NCBI GenBank assembly: GCA_003168315.1
Contig: PMSP01000190.1
Location: 1 to 6,874, forward strand
Direction: 5' to 3'
DNA length: 6,874 bases
Source of the DNA: Opitutaceae bacterium
GTDB lineage: Bacteria; Verrucomicrobiota; Verrucomicrobiia; Opitutales; Opitutaceae
Under the pieces are notes generated by a model. That model was not told the DNA's origin, ran no database searches, and saw only the letters and a list, made by a program, of their open reading frames with translations. The position numbers were made by a program, and so were the translations under genes. This document shows positions 1 through 5,840 of the stretch, in pieces (the first letter of the stretch is position 1; each line of letters opens with the position of its first letter).

Positions 1-1
1 C

Positions 2-2053
2 TTCGCCGACAAGGAGATCCTCTATCACGGCCAGGTCGTCGCGATCGTCGTCGGCCACTCGGCCCGGGCCTGCCGGGCCGCCGCCGCGGCCGTGGTCGTC
101 GAATACGAGGCGCTGCCCCCGCTCCTCGGGATCAAGGAGGCGATCGCGGCCCGCAGCTTCCACACCGCTCCCCACACGCTTGCCCGCGGGGACGCGGCTG
201 CGGCCTTGTCAAAGGCCCCCCTGAGGCTTGAGGGCGAGTTCTCCTTCGGGGGACAGGAGCACTTCTACCTGGAGACGCAGGCGGCCTGGGCGGAAATGGG
301 GGAGGACGGGACCGTGTTCGTCAACTCCTCGACCCAGCATCCGACTGAGATCCAGAGCGTCGTCGGGGACGTCCTCGGCGAGAACAGGAACAAGGTGGTC
401 GTGCAGTCGCCCCGCATGGGCGGCGGCTTCGGGGGGAAGGAGACCCAGGGGAACGCCTTCGCCGCCATGGTGGCGCTGGCATCGGTCAAGACCGGCCACC
501 CGGTGAGGATCCAGCTCGACCGGGATCTCGACATGATGCTGACCGGCAAGCGGCATCCCTTCCATTCCACGTTCTCCGTCGGCTACGACAAGGACGGCAT
601 GATCCTCGCGGCGGCCGTGGACCTCTGCTCGGACGGGGGATGGTCGCTCGACCTCTCGCAGCCGGTGCTCGACCGGGCGCTCTTCCACCTCGACAACAGC
701 TACTACATCCCCGCCGTCCGCTTCACCGGGCTGATCGCGAAGACGAACGTGGCCTCGAACACGGCCTTCCGGGGCTTCGGGGGCCCGCAGGGAATGATCG
801 TCATGGAGGAGATCGTCGACCGGATCTCGCGGAGGCTCGGCCTGGCGCCCGAGGTGGTCCGCGGCCGCAACCTCTACCGCGGGAGCGGGGAGACGAACAC
901 GACCCATTTCCTCCAGGAAATCGGTGACAACCGCCTGCAGACCGTGTGGAGGCGGGTCCAGGAAGAGGCGGGCTTCGCGGCCAGGCGGGCCTCGGTCGAC
1001 GCCTGGAACAGGGCGCACCCGAGGATCAAGCGCGGGCTCGCCGTCACCCCGCTCAAATTCGGAATCGCCTTCACGCTCACCCATTACAACCAGGCGGGCG
1101 CGCTCGTCCTCCTCTACATGGACGGGACGGCCCAGGTGAACCACGGGGGGACCGAGATGGGGCAGGGCCTCCACACGAAGATCCTGGGGGTTGCGATGCG
1201 CGAGCTGGGCCTTCCGGCCGACCGGATCAGGATGATGCCGACCGCAACCGACAAGGTGCCAAACACCTCCGCCACCGCCGCCTCGTCGGGCGCCGACCTG
1301 AACGGGGCCGCGGTCCGCAACGCCTGCATGATCCTCAGGGAGCGGCTCCTTCCGGTCGCGGCCGAGGTGCTGTCAAAAAGGGGAGGGACGCCTGTTTCGC
1401 CCGAGCAGGTTGAGTTTGCCGACGGAAAGGTGACGGCCCGCGGCTCCAGCGCCTTGGCCGACATGGCCGACGTGTGCTTCCGGGCGCACGAAAAGAGGAT
1501 CAGCATGTCGGCCTCCGGTTTCTATGCGACCCCCGGAATCCACTGGGACTGGTCGACGGCCTCGGGACGGCCGTTCCAGTACTTCGCCTGCGGCGCAGCG
1601 GTCGCTGAGGTCGAGGTCGACGGCTACAACGGGATGCACCGCGTGATCCGCATCGATGCCGTCCAGGATGTCGGCAGCTCGCTCAACACCGGGGTCGACC
1701 TGGGGCAGGTCGAGGGCGGAATCGTCCAGGGTGTGGGTTGGTTGACGCGCGAGGAACTGCTGTGGGACAGGCAGGGCCGTCTCATGACCCACAGCGCGAG
1801 CACCTACCAGATACCGGCGATCAGCGACGCCCCGATTGAAATGCATGTCACGCTCCTGCCGCTGGCCAACCAGGATGGGACGATCCACGGCAGCAAGGCC
1901 GCCGGGGAGCCGCCCCTCATGCTGGCCTTTTCGGTGCGGGAGGCGCTGAGGGATGCGGTTTCTGCCTTCGGAACGGAGAGCGGGGAAGTGCCGCTCGCGT
2001 CACCGGCCACCTGCGAAGCGATATTCGCAGCTATTGGAATTAGGCTAACATAA
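2..2053 (+). CDS. xdhB: Xanthine dehydrogenase, molybdenum-binding (large) subunit, 5'-truncated by window edge
   Basis: This subunit carries the molybdopterin site that hydroxylates hypoxanthine to xanthine and xanthine to urate in purine breakdown in the cytoplasm. The frame is open from base 2. The first residues (FADKEILYHGQVVAIVV) already fit the end of the alpha/beta hammerhead domain, so the GTG at 92 is internal. About 85 N-terminal residues seem to be missing, judged from the roughly 777-aa Rhodobacter XdhB. The visible part is 683 aa. Active-site residues, in bovine numbering from memory, are present: Gln767 in GGQEHFYLET (nt 254), Phe798 and Glu802 in GGGFGGKE (nt 428, 440), Arg880 in KRHPF (nt 551), Arg912 and Phe914 in AFRGFGG (nt 770, 776), Gln1040 in GTEMGQG (nt 1163) and the catalytic Glu1261 in AGEPP (nt 1907). 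The Glu802/Arg880 pair favours purines over aldehydes; the CoxL-type AYRGAGR motif is absent. The Fe-S/FAD subunit is presumably upstream, outside the window. The gene is GC-rich (45 of 60 bases in 841-900) up to its last codons, where composition drops sharply. Confidence 0.95.
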   Translation, partial: FADKEILYHGQVVAIVVGHSARACRAAAAAVVVEYEALPPLLGIKEAIAARSFHTAPHTLARGDAAAALSKAPLRLEGEFSFGGQEHFYLETQAAWAEMGEDGTVFVNSSTQHPTEIQSVVGDVLGENRNKVVVQSPRMGGGFGGKETQGNAFAAMVALASVKTGHPVRIQLDRDLDMMLTGKRHPFHSTFSVGYDKDGMILAAAVDLCSDGGWSLDLSQPVLDRALFHLDNSYYIPAVRFTGLIAKTNVASNTAFRGFGGPQGMIVMEEIVDRISRRLGLAPEVVRGRNLYRGSGETNTTHFLQEIGDNRLQTVWRRVQEEAGFAARRASVDAWNRAHPRIKRGLAVTPLKFGIAFTLTHYNQAGALVLLYMDGTAQVNHGGTEMGQGLHTKILGVAMRELGLPADRIRMMPTATDKVPNTSATAASSGADLNGAAVRNACMILRERLLPVAAEVLSKRGGTPVSPEQVEFADGKVTARGSSALADMADVCFRAHEKRISMSASGFYATPGIHWDWSTASGRPFQYFACGAAVAEVEVDGYNGMHRVIRIDAVQDVGSSLNTGVDLGQVEGGIVQGVGWLTREELLWDRQGRLMTHSASTYQIPAISDAPIEMHVTLLPLANQDGTIHGSKAAGEPPLMLAFSVREALRDAVSAFGTESGEVPLASPATCEAIFAAIGIRLT

Positions 2054-2061
2054 TATATTAT
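2034..2061 (+). promoter_or_regulatory. Possible sigma70-like promoter for the nucleotidyltransferase module
   Basis: TTGGAA at 2034-2039 (4 of 6 to TTGACA) and TATTAT at 2056-2061 (5 of 6 to TATAAT) are separated by 16 bp. This would start transcription near 2068 and make the downstream palindromes part of the 5' leader. A weaker alternative is TTGAAT at 2112-2117 with TAACAT at 2134-2139, also 16 bp apart, which would start almost at the ATG at 2147. In DNA this AT-rich, such matches arise easily by chance, so the call is tentative. Confidence 0.25.
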
Positions 2062-2076
2062 ACTACAATAATATAT
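2053..2076. repeat. Inverted repeat IR1, AT-only hairpin at the xdhB stop codon
   Basis: ATATATTAT at 2053-2061 and its exact reverse complement ATAATATAT at 2068-2076 form a 9-bp stem around a 6-base loop (ACTACA). The first arm also overlaps a 12-bp perfect palindrome, ATAATATATTAT, at 2050-2061. There is no GC-rich stem and no T-tract, so it is not a normal intrinsic terminator. It could melt as a promoter element, bind a regulator, or mark an insertion boundary. Confidence 0.55.
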
Positions 2077-2087
2077 GGAGTCACCAA

Positions 2088-2107
2088 TCGACATATCGAT
2101 ATGGCGA
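2088..2107. repeat. Inverted repeat IR2, 20-bp near-perfect palindrome, candidate operator
   Basis: CATATCGATATG at 2092-2103 is a 12-bp perfect palindrome. It extends to a 20-bp dyad (TCGACATATCGATATGGCGA) with only the A2091/G2104 pair mismatched. Its size and position, 40 bp before the first gene of the module, suit an operator for an autoregulating antitoxin or antitoxin-toxin complex. No regulator binding has been shown, and the partner protein has no obvious helix-turn-helix. Confidence 0.5.
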
Positions 2108-2122
2108 AACATTGAATGTTTC
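2106..2122. repeat. Inverted repeat IR3, 8-bp arms around one base
   Basis: GAAACATT at 2106-2113 and AATGTTTC at 2115-2122 are exact reverse complements flanking a single G. The one-base spacer argues for a protein-bound DNA dyad rather than an RNA hairpin. It abuts and slightly overlaps IR2, so the two could form a tandem operator. The second half lies 25 bp before the ATG at 2147. Confidence 0.5.
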
Positions 2123-2146
2123 TGAGGATTACCTAACATACAGTTC

Positions 2147-2431
2147 ATGGCCACGATGGATCCAAGGCTCGAAATAATTGCTCGGCAGGTCATCTGGTGG
2201 GAGACGCCAGAGATTGCACTTTCAGATCAAAACGACTTTCTGGCTCGTGTAATGGCGCGGGGTTTTTGGGATGATTTAAGGTATGTTGAAGAGGTTTTTG
2301 GCGAAGATGCGCTTAGAAATGCGCTTAAGAATTCAAAGCCCGGTGTTATCGATATAGCATCATGGCATTATTGGCATCGGCGCCTTGGAATTGAACCCAT
2401 TCCAGGCATGCCGATTAGGAAATTTGCGTGA
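2147..2431 (+). CDS. Small conserved partner of AbiEii-like nucleotidyltransferase, putative antitoxin
   Basis: The 94-aa product is mostly alpha-helical in character, with aromatic-rich patches (VIWWETPE near residue 17, ASWHYWHRRLGI near 71-82). It has no signal peptide, membrane segment or clear helix-turn-helix. From memory, proteins of this pattern (MDPRLE..., FLA.VM, FG..A, PPGV, SW.YWH..LG) often sit just before DUF1814/AbiEii nucleotidyltransferases. I know of no demonstrated biochemistry for them. It differs from classical AbiEi, a longer winged-helix protein. Its stop overlaps the next gene's GTG by 4 bp, suggesting translational coupling and fixed stoichiometry, as in toxin-antitoxin pairs. 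The start could be ATG 2147 or ATG 2156; the latter matches the MDPRLE beginning recalled for relatives. The only Shine-Dalgarno-like sequence, GAGG at 2124-2127, is too far upstream for either. The antitoxin role is inferred from position. Confidence 0.8.
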   Translation: MATMDPRLEIIARQVIWWETPEIALSDQNDFLARVMARGFWDDLRYVEEVFGEDALRNALKNSKPGVIDIASWHYWHRRLGIEPIPGMPIRKFA

Positions 2432-3171
2432 AGCCTACCGTTCCCCGCCTGAATACGTTGGCTGAGGCGCAGCGCATTCTCTGGCCGCAGTTGGCGACCC
2501 TCGGCACTGAGTTCGTCCTATACGGTGGCACTGCGCTTTCCTTGCAGGTTGGAGGACGCCTATCAGTTGATTTCGATTTTTTTACGCCGTCGCCACTCGA
2601 AATCGATCGATTGGTCAAAGACCAGGCTTTCCTGACGAAAGCTCAAATCCAGCACAGGACAAAGGACACAATAACGTTCAGTGTGGGAAGCGCGGATAGT
2701 CCCGTGACCGTATCATTTTTTGGCGGTCTTCGTTTTGGCCGTGTCAGCGAACCTGTTCGGTTTTCCGACAACGGCTTGTATTCGGCGGGACTGCTGGATC
2801 TTGCCGCTCAGAAGGTGAAGGTAATCCAGCAAAGAGCCGAAGCGAAGGATTACCTAGACATCCACAAGCTATTGTCGGAGGGAATCTCTTTGGAAGATTC
2901 GCTCGGAGCTGCGCGCGCATTATATCCAGAATTTAATCCCGCAATTTCCCTCAAGGCTTTGAGTTACTTCGATGACATTGCGCATTTGCCGGCAAGTGTT
3001 CAGCAAGACCTTCAAGTTGCCGCGTCTCGCGTTCGCGAAATGTCGCCGGTCACTAGAAAAAGCATTTCCCTGCTACCCGATTTGGGATTTGCCGATTTGG
3101 AGCCTGAGATTTCCGACAAGGGAGAACGTGGAGCTGCTAGCCGTCGGATCGAACCCGAAATGGAGCTATAA
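2428..3171 (+). CDS. AbiEii/AbiGii-type nucleotidyltransferase (DUF1814 family), putative toxin
   Basis: The 247-aa product has the hallmark N-terminal nucleotidyltransferase motif GGTALSLQVGGRLSVDFDFF at residues 33-52. Within it, Asp48 and Asp50 are the expected metal-binding pair and Gly33-Gly34 the nucleotide loop. A second block at residues 122-149 holds Lys129, Arg136 and KDYLD (Lys140, Asp141, Asp144), matching the K..R and (R/K)D..D motifs of AbiEii and MenT relatives. Nothing essential looks missing and the length is normal for the family. Studied members transfer nucleotides, for example to tRNA, block growth and act in phage defence. Whether this one is toxic, a housekeeping enzyme or a domesticated relic cannot be read from sequence. 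The start is GTG at 2428, overlapping the TGA of the upstream partner (GTGA), which supports co-translation. It ends 5 bp from the opposing xdhC stop, with no visible terminator between them. Confidence 0.88.
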   Translation: MKPTVPRLNTLAEAQRILWPQLATLGTEFVLYGGTALSLQVGGRLSVDFDFFTPSPLEIDRLVKDQAFLTKAQIQHRTKDTITFSVGSADSPVTVSFFGGLRFGRVSEPVRFSDNGLYSAGLLDLAAQKVKVIQQRAEAKDYLDIHKLLSEGISLEDSLGAARALYPEFNPAISLKALSYFDDIAHLPASVQQDLQVAASRVREMSPVTRKSISLLPDLGFADLEPEISDKGERGAASRRIEPEMEL

Positions 3172-3176
3172 GCTGC

Positions 3177-3956
3177 CTACGTCGCCCGGACGCGGTCCCT
3201 CTCCGATATTAGCTGCGCCGCGATGCTGATCGCGATCTCGTGGGGATGGTTGCTCCCGAAGTCGAGGCCCACCGGGCAATGAAATCGGGCCGCCTGCGCC
3301 TTTGTGACGCCGTCCGAGAGCAGTTCCTTCCGTAGGATCTTCGCCTTGGAATCGCTCCCGATCACCCCCACGAACGGGAATTTCCTCTCGGCCAACGCGC
3401 GCCGAAGGATCGGCCGGTCCGTCGCATGGCCCATTGTCATCACGAGAAGGAAGGTGTTGTCCGGGAGAGAGGGAACGATGCTCTCGGGCGAATCGGACTG
3501 GATGATCCGCAGGTTCTGGGCGGGCTGGATGCGCTCCAGCCACTCGGCCCGGGAATCGACGACCGTTATCCGCGCGGGTAGGGGAGTTAGAACGGGCATG
3601 AGCGCCTGGCCGATGTGGCCCGCGCCAAAGACGGCGATGTTCCAACTCCCCGGGCCGCAGTGCGGCTCGAAGTATAACTTGACCGAGCCGCCGCAGGTCA
3701 TCCCCACGTCTCCCTTGAGGGTCCATGAGACGAACCGGGGTTTGCCGTCGCCCTTCGCGAGGACCTCGGACGCGAACCTGAGCGCCGCCGCCTCGACCTT
3801 GCCCCCGCCGACCGTCCCGCTGTAGAGCCCGTCCGCGGTCACGATCATCTTGGCCGCCGCATCCTGCGGCGTGCTGCCGACCGCGTCGACCAGGGTCACG
3901 AGGACAAAGGAGGCGCCCTGGCTCTCGAGCAAGACGACCTGCTCGTAGGTCGTCAC
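3177..3956 (-). CDS. xdhC: XdhC/CoxI-family molybdenum cofactor chaperone for xanthine dehydrogenase
   Basis: This family binds the molybdenum cofactor, shields it during sulfuration, and inserts it into the large subunit of xanthine dehydrogenase. From the GTG at 3956 the product is 259 aa. Residues 17-98 form the XdhC/CoxI domain, with GSTP (27-30), GTVGGG (47-52) and MTCGG containing Cys88. Residues 106-250 form the Rossmann-like C-terminal domain, with GAGHIG (111-116), VIGSDSK (198-204), PVGLDFG (228-234) and the closing EIAISIAAQLI helix. The frame stays open to an ATG at 4106, but those 50 extra residues are Arg-rich and antiparallel nothing conserved: they are sufT read out of frame. 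The GTG overlaps the sufT TGA by 4 bp, so I chose it. Position 31 is Gln where relatives usually have Arg (GSTPR). Being last in a suf operon, it probably depends on sufT translation. The Mo enzyme gene xdhB lies about 1.1 kb away on the other strand. Confidence 0.92.
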   Translation of the reverse strand: MTTYEQVVLLESQGASFVLVTLVDAVGSTPQDAAAKMIVTADGLYSGTVGGGKVEAAALRFASEVLAKGDGKPRFVSWTLKGDVGMTCGGSVKLYFEPHCGPGSWNIAVFGAGHIGQALMPVLTPLPARITVVDSRAEWLERIQPAQNLRIIQSDSPESIVPSLPDNTFLLVMTMGHATDRPILRRALAERKFPFVGVIGSDSKAKILRKELLSDGVTKAQAARFHCPVGLDFGSNHPHEIAISIAAQLISERDRVRAT

Positions 3957-4504
3957 ACGAGGCCGAGCTTCATCTTGCCCTCCTCGCTGATCATCGACTG
4001 GTTCCACGGCGGATCCCAGGTGATCCGGACATCGGCGTCGCCGACGCCCGGCACCAGGAGGATCTTGCCCTTGGCGTCCTCGGCGATCGCGGGCCCCATC
4101 CCGCAACCCGGCGCCGTCAGCGTCATCGCGACATTAACCTTGAAGGCGTTCGCCTCCGTCTTCTCGACATCCATCGAGTAGACGAGCCCCAGGTCCACGA
4201 TGTTGACCGGAATCTCGGGGTCGAAGACCTTGCGGAGCTGGTCCCAGACCGCCTCGGGATCGGGGGCCCCCCCCTCGAGCGTGGCGGCCTCGATCGTGTG
4301 GTCGGCGACCTTCTCGCCGAGGGCGTCGCCGTCCTTCCCGTCGATCCTGAAGAGCCCGTGGTCCGTCTGCACGGTGTAGCTCCCGCCGAGCGTCTGGTGG
4401 ATCATCACCTTCGTCCCGAGCGGCAGGGTGTGCTTGTCCCCGGAGGGGATCTGCGTCACCTGGACCTCGCGCGAGAGGGTGCGGTCGCGGTTCGTGGGCA
4501 CCAT
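3953..4504 (-). CDS. sufT: SufT, long form: Fe-S cluster assembly protein with MIP18/DUF59 domain
   Basis: The 183-aa product has two parts. Residues about 10-65 are the N-terminal segment typical of long SufT (VTQIPSGDKHTLPLGTKV, LGGSYTV, FRIDGKDGDALG). Residues about 84-183 are a MIP18/DUF59 domain with DPEIPVNIVDLGLVY (95-109), Cys134 in TAPGCGMG and the ending DPPWNQSMISEEGKMKLG. The single Cys of the GCG motif is the expected functional residue. SufT-type proteins help deliver Fe-S clusters to client enzymes when demand is high. The ATG at 4504 lies 12 bp after the sufD stop; no clear Shine-Dalgarno sits in that gap, and AAGGG at the end of sufD is about 16 bp away. The linker codons around residues 77-80 contain an eight-G run followed by five Cs (plus strand 4262-4274), a possible error-prone spot, but the frame is intact. 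The stop overlaps the xdhC start. Confidence 0.93.
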   Translation of the reverse strand: MVPTNRDRTLSREVQVTQIPSGDKHTLPLGTKVMIHQTLGGSYTVQTDHGLFRIDGKDGDALGEKVADHTIEAATLEGGAPDPEAVWDQLRKVFDPEIPVNIVDLGLVYSMDVEKTEANAFKVNVAMTLTAPGCGMGPAIAEDAKGKILLVPGVGDADVRITWDPPWNQSMISEEGKMKLGLV

Positions 4505-4511
4505 GGCGGGA

Positions 4512-4525
4512 AAGGGTTAACCCTT
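4512..4525. repeat. 14-bp perfect palindrome at the sufD-sufT junction
   Basis: AAGGGTTAACCCTT is exactly self-complementary and spans the sufD stop codon (TAA on the minus strand). With no loop it would be a weak RNA hairpin and lacks a T-tract, so it is unlikely to end transcription. A role in tuning sufT translation or in mRNA processing is possible but unsupported. Confidence 0.3.
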
Positions 4526-5836
4526 GAAACGCGTCCGGATGAGGTTCCGCAGCGCGTCGTGGAGTTCCTCGCTCTCGAGCCGGTTCAGGACCTCCTCGAA
4601 GAACCCGAAGATGAGGAGCTCGTTGGCGGCCTCCGGCGGGATCCCGCGCGACTTGAGGTAGAACTCCTGCTCGGGGTCGATCCGCGAGCTCGTGGCCCCG
4701 TGGGTGCACCGGACATCGTTCGCCTGGATCTCCAGGCCGGGAAGGGAATTCGACTCCGCGTCGTCGCTCAGCATCAGGTTCCGGTTGCTCTGGTAGGCGT
4801 CCGTCTTCTGCGCGTCGGGATCGACGATGATCAGGCCCGAGAAGATGGTCCGCGACTTGTCGAGGAGCGCGTTCTTGTACAGGAGGTCCGACTTGGTGTT
4901 CGGGGCCTGGTGGATCTGGAGCGTCCTCTGGTCGTACTCGTGGGCGCCGCTCGCAACGGTGACGGCGAGCATCTCCGAGAACCCCCCGGGGGCCTGGAGC
5001 TGGCTCAGGGACTCATGCCGCGCCTGCCTCGCCCCCAGGTGCAGGTTGAGCGACTGCACGCGGGCGTCCCTGCGGACGATGGTCGAGTTGAACTGGAGGG
5101 AGAGCGTCTCGGGCGACCAGCACTGGGCGGCCGCATACGCGATCCTGGCGCCGTGGCCCGCATAGAGGTCGTTGGCCCCGCAGGCGAACTGGCGCGACTC
5201 GTCGTCCGAGGCGAAGTAGTCGACGACCGTGACCCGCGAGTTGTCCTCGGCGATCACGAGCGTGTGCGGGAAGACCGCGCTCCCGGCGCCCGACGCAGAG
5301 TGCACGACGACGATCGGCTTCCCGATCTCGACCCCCCTGGGGACGTGGATGAACGCGCCGTCCTGGACAAAGGCCTCGTGGAGCGCCGCGAACTTGGCCG
5401 AGCCGAGCTTCTGGGGCTGCGCCATGAAATGCTCGCGCAGGAGTTCGGGGTGCTTCGCGACCGCCTCTGAGAGGGTCGAGATGACGACACCCTTCGCCGC
5501 GAGGTCGGGAGGCGTACCCGATCCGCCGGCGAATCGCCCATTGACGAAGGAGAGGGTGGCTGCGGACTCGAGGGCCAGGACCGCGGGGACGCCCTTCGCC
5601 GGGGCCGCGTCCGCGGGCGCATATCCCCCGAGCGTGACCCCGGCGATGTTGCTGAAGCGCCAGCCCTCGTCGGTCCGGCTCGGCATCGGGAGCGCCTCGA
5701 AGCGGGCGTAGGCCGAGCGCTTGCGCTCGAGCCACCAGGCGGGCGCACCCTTGAGGGCGGCCAAGTGGCGCGCGAAGGCCTCGGGCGTGAATCCGCCGAC
5801 CAGGTCGAGGACGGGGGCGGGTGCTGTTCCGGCCAT
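4517..5836 (-). CDS. sufD: SufD, Fe-S cluster scaffold subunit of the SufBCD complex
   Basis: The 439-aa product is full length for SufD, which pairs with SufB and the ATPase SufC to build and hand over Fe-S clusters. The N-terminal helical region contains the SufD signature around residues 50-60 (PMPSRTDEGWRF). The central beta-helix core includes HEAFVQDGAFIHVPRGV. The conserved C-terminal block runs from about residue 333 (SGLIIVDPDAQKTDAYQSNR) to CTHGATSSRIDPEQEFYLKS. His379 in that block corresponds to the His360 of E. coli SufD implicated in cluster assembly. The C-terminal helices (PPEAANELLIFGFFEEVLN) pair with SufC and SufB in known structures. The ATG at 5836 lies 4 bp after the sufB stop; the AGGGAG in the sufB 3' end is about 14 bp upstream, a slightly long but usable ribosome-binding distance. 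SufC is not located between sufB and sufD as it is in E. coli. Confidence 0.94.
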   Translation of the reverse strand: MAGTAPAPVLDLVGGFTPEAFARHLAALKGAPAWWLERKRSAYARFEALPMPSRTDEGWRFSNIAGVTLGGYAPADAAPAKGVPAVLALESAATLSFVNGRFAGGSGTPPDLAAKGVVISTLSEAVAKHPELLREHFMAQPQKLGSAKFAALHEAFVQDGAFIHVPRGVEIGKPIVVVHSASGAGSAVFPHTLVIAEDNSRVTVVDYFASDDESRQFACGANDLYAGHGARIAYAAAQCWSPETLSLQFNSTIVRRDARVQSLNLHLGARQARHESLSQLQAPGGFSEMLAVTVASGAHEYDQRTLQIHQAPNTKSDLLYKNALLDKSRTIFSGLIIVDPDAQKTDAYQSNRNLMLSDDAESNSLPGLEIQANDVRCTHGATSSRIDPEQEFYLKSRGIPPEAANELLIFGFFEEVLNRLESEELHDALRNLIRTRFKG

Positions 5837-5840
5837 GGCC

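Larger units (their letters stand above)
2054..3171. other. Low-GC inserted island carrying a toxin-antitoxin-like module
   Basis: Composition changes abruptly on both sides. Hand counts of 60-base lines give 17 GC for 2041-2100, 25 for 2281-2340 and 33 for 2701-2760, against 45 for 841-900 inside xdhB. Codons in both island genes often end in A or T, unlike the neighbours. The left edge falls at the xdhB stop and the right edge within 5 bp of the xdhC stop, so neither flanking gene is broken. No transposase, integrase, terminal inverted repeats or obvious target-site duplication was found, so how it arrived is unknown. Horizontal acquisition is inferred from composition and gene content. Confidence 0.65.

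Noticed and set aside
209..1174. 321-codon open frame on the minus strand inside xdhB
   Set aside because: It is the mirror of the conserved xanthine dehydrogenase coding frame, with composition typical of an antisense shadow and no family resemblance.
2075..2125. 16-codon open frame (MESPIDISIWRNIECF) in the AT-rich gap, a possible leader peptide
   Set aside because: There is no ribosome-binding site, it spans the palindromes, and there is no attenuator-like arrangement; chance is the simpler explanation.
1804..2193. 129-codon minus-strand frame crossing the xdhB/island junction
   Set aside because: It overlaps the conserved xdhB C-terminus and the palindromic gap, and its product has no conserved pattern or ribosome-binding site.
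2054..3171. Insertion sequence or integron cassette
   Set aside because: No transposase or integrase gene, no terminal inverted repeats at the edges and no attC-like site were found.
3188..3198. GGAC-GCG-GTCC hairpin near the convergent stops as a terminator
   Set aside because: It has only a 4-bp stem, lies inside the xdhC coding region, and has no T-tract on either strand.
3957..4106. Upstream extension of xdhC by 50 residues to an ATG at 4106
   Set aside because: The extension lies wholly inside conserved sufT codons, is Arg/Gly-rich without homology, and the GTG at 3956 gives the normal family N-terminus and a 4-bp overlap.
4262..4274. GGGGG-CCCCCCCC run in the sufT linker as a programmed frameshift site
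   Set aside because: The annotated frame runs intact through the run into a complete MIP18 domain, and no alternative frame gives a sensible product; a homopolymer sequencing risk is the only point.
4298..5470. Long 390-codon open frame on the plus strand opposite sufT and sufD
   Set aside because: It is the antisense of two confidently identified genes in GC-rich DNA, where stop codons are rare; its product is a low-complexity mix of Arg, Val, Leu and Glu without recognisable domains.
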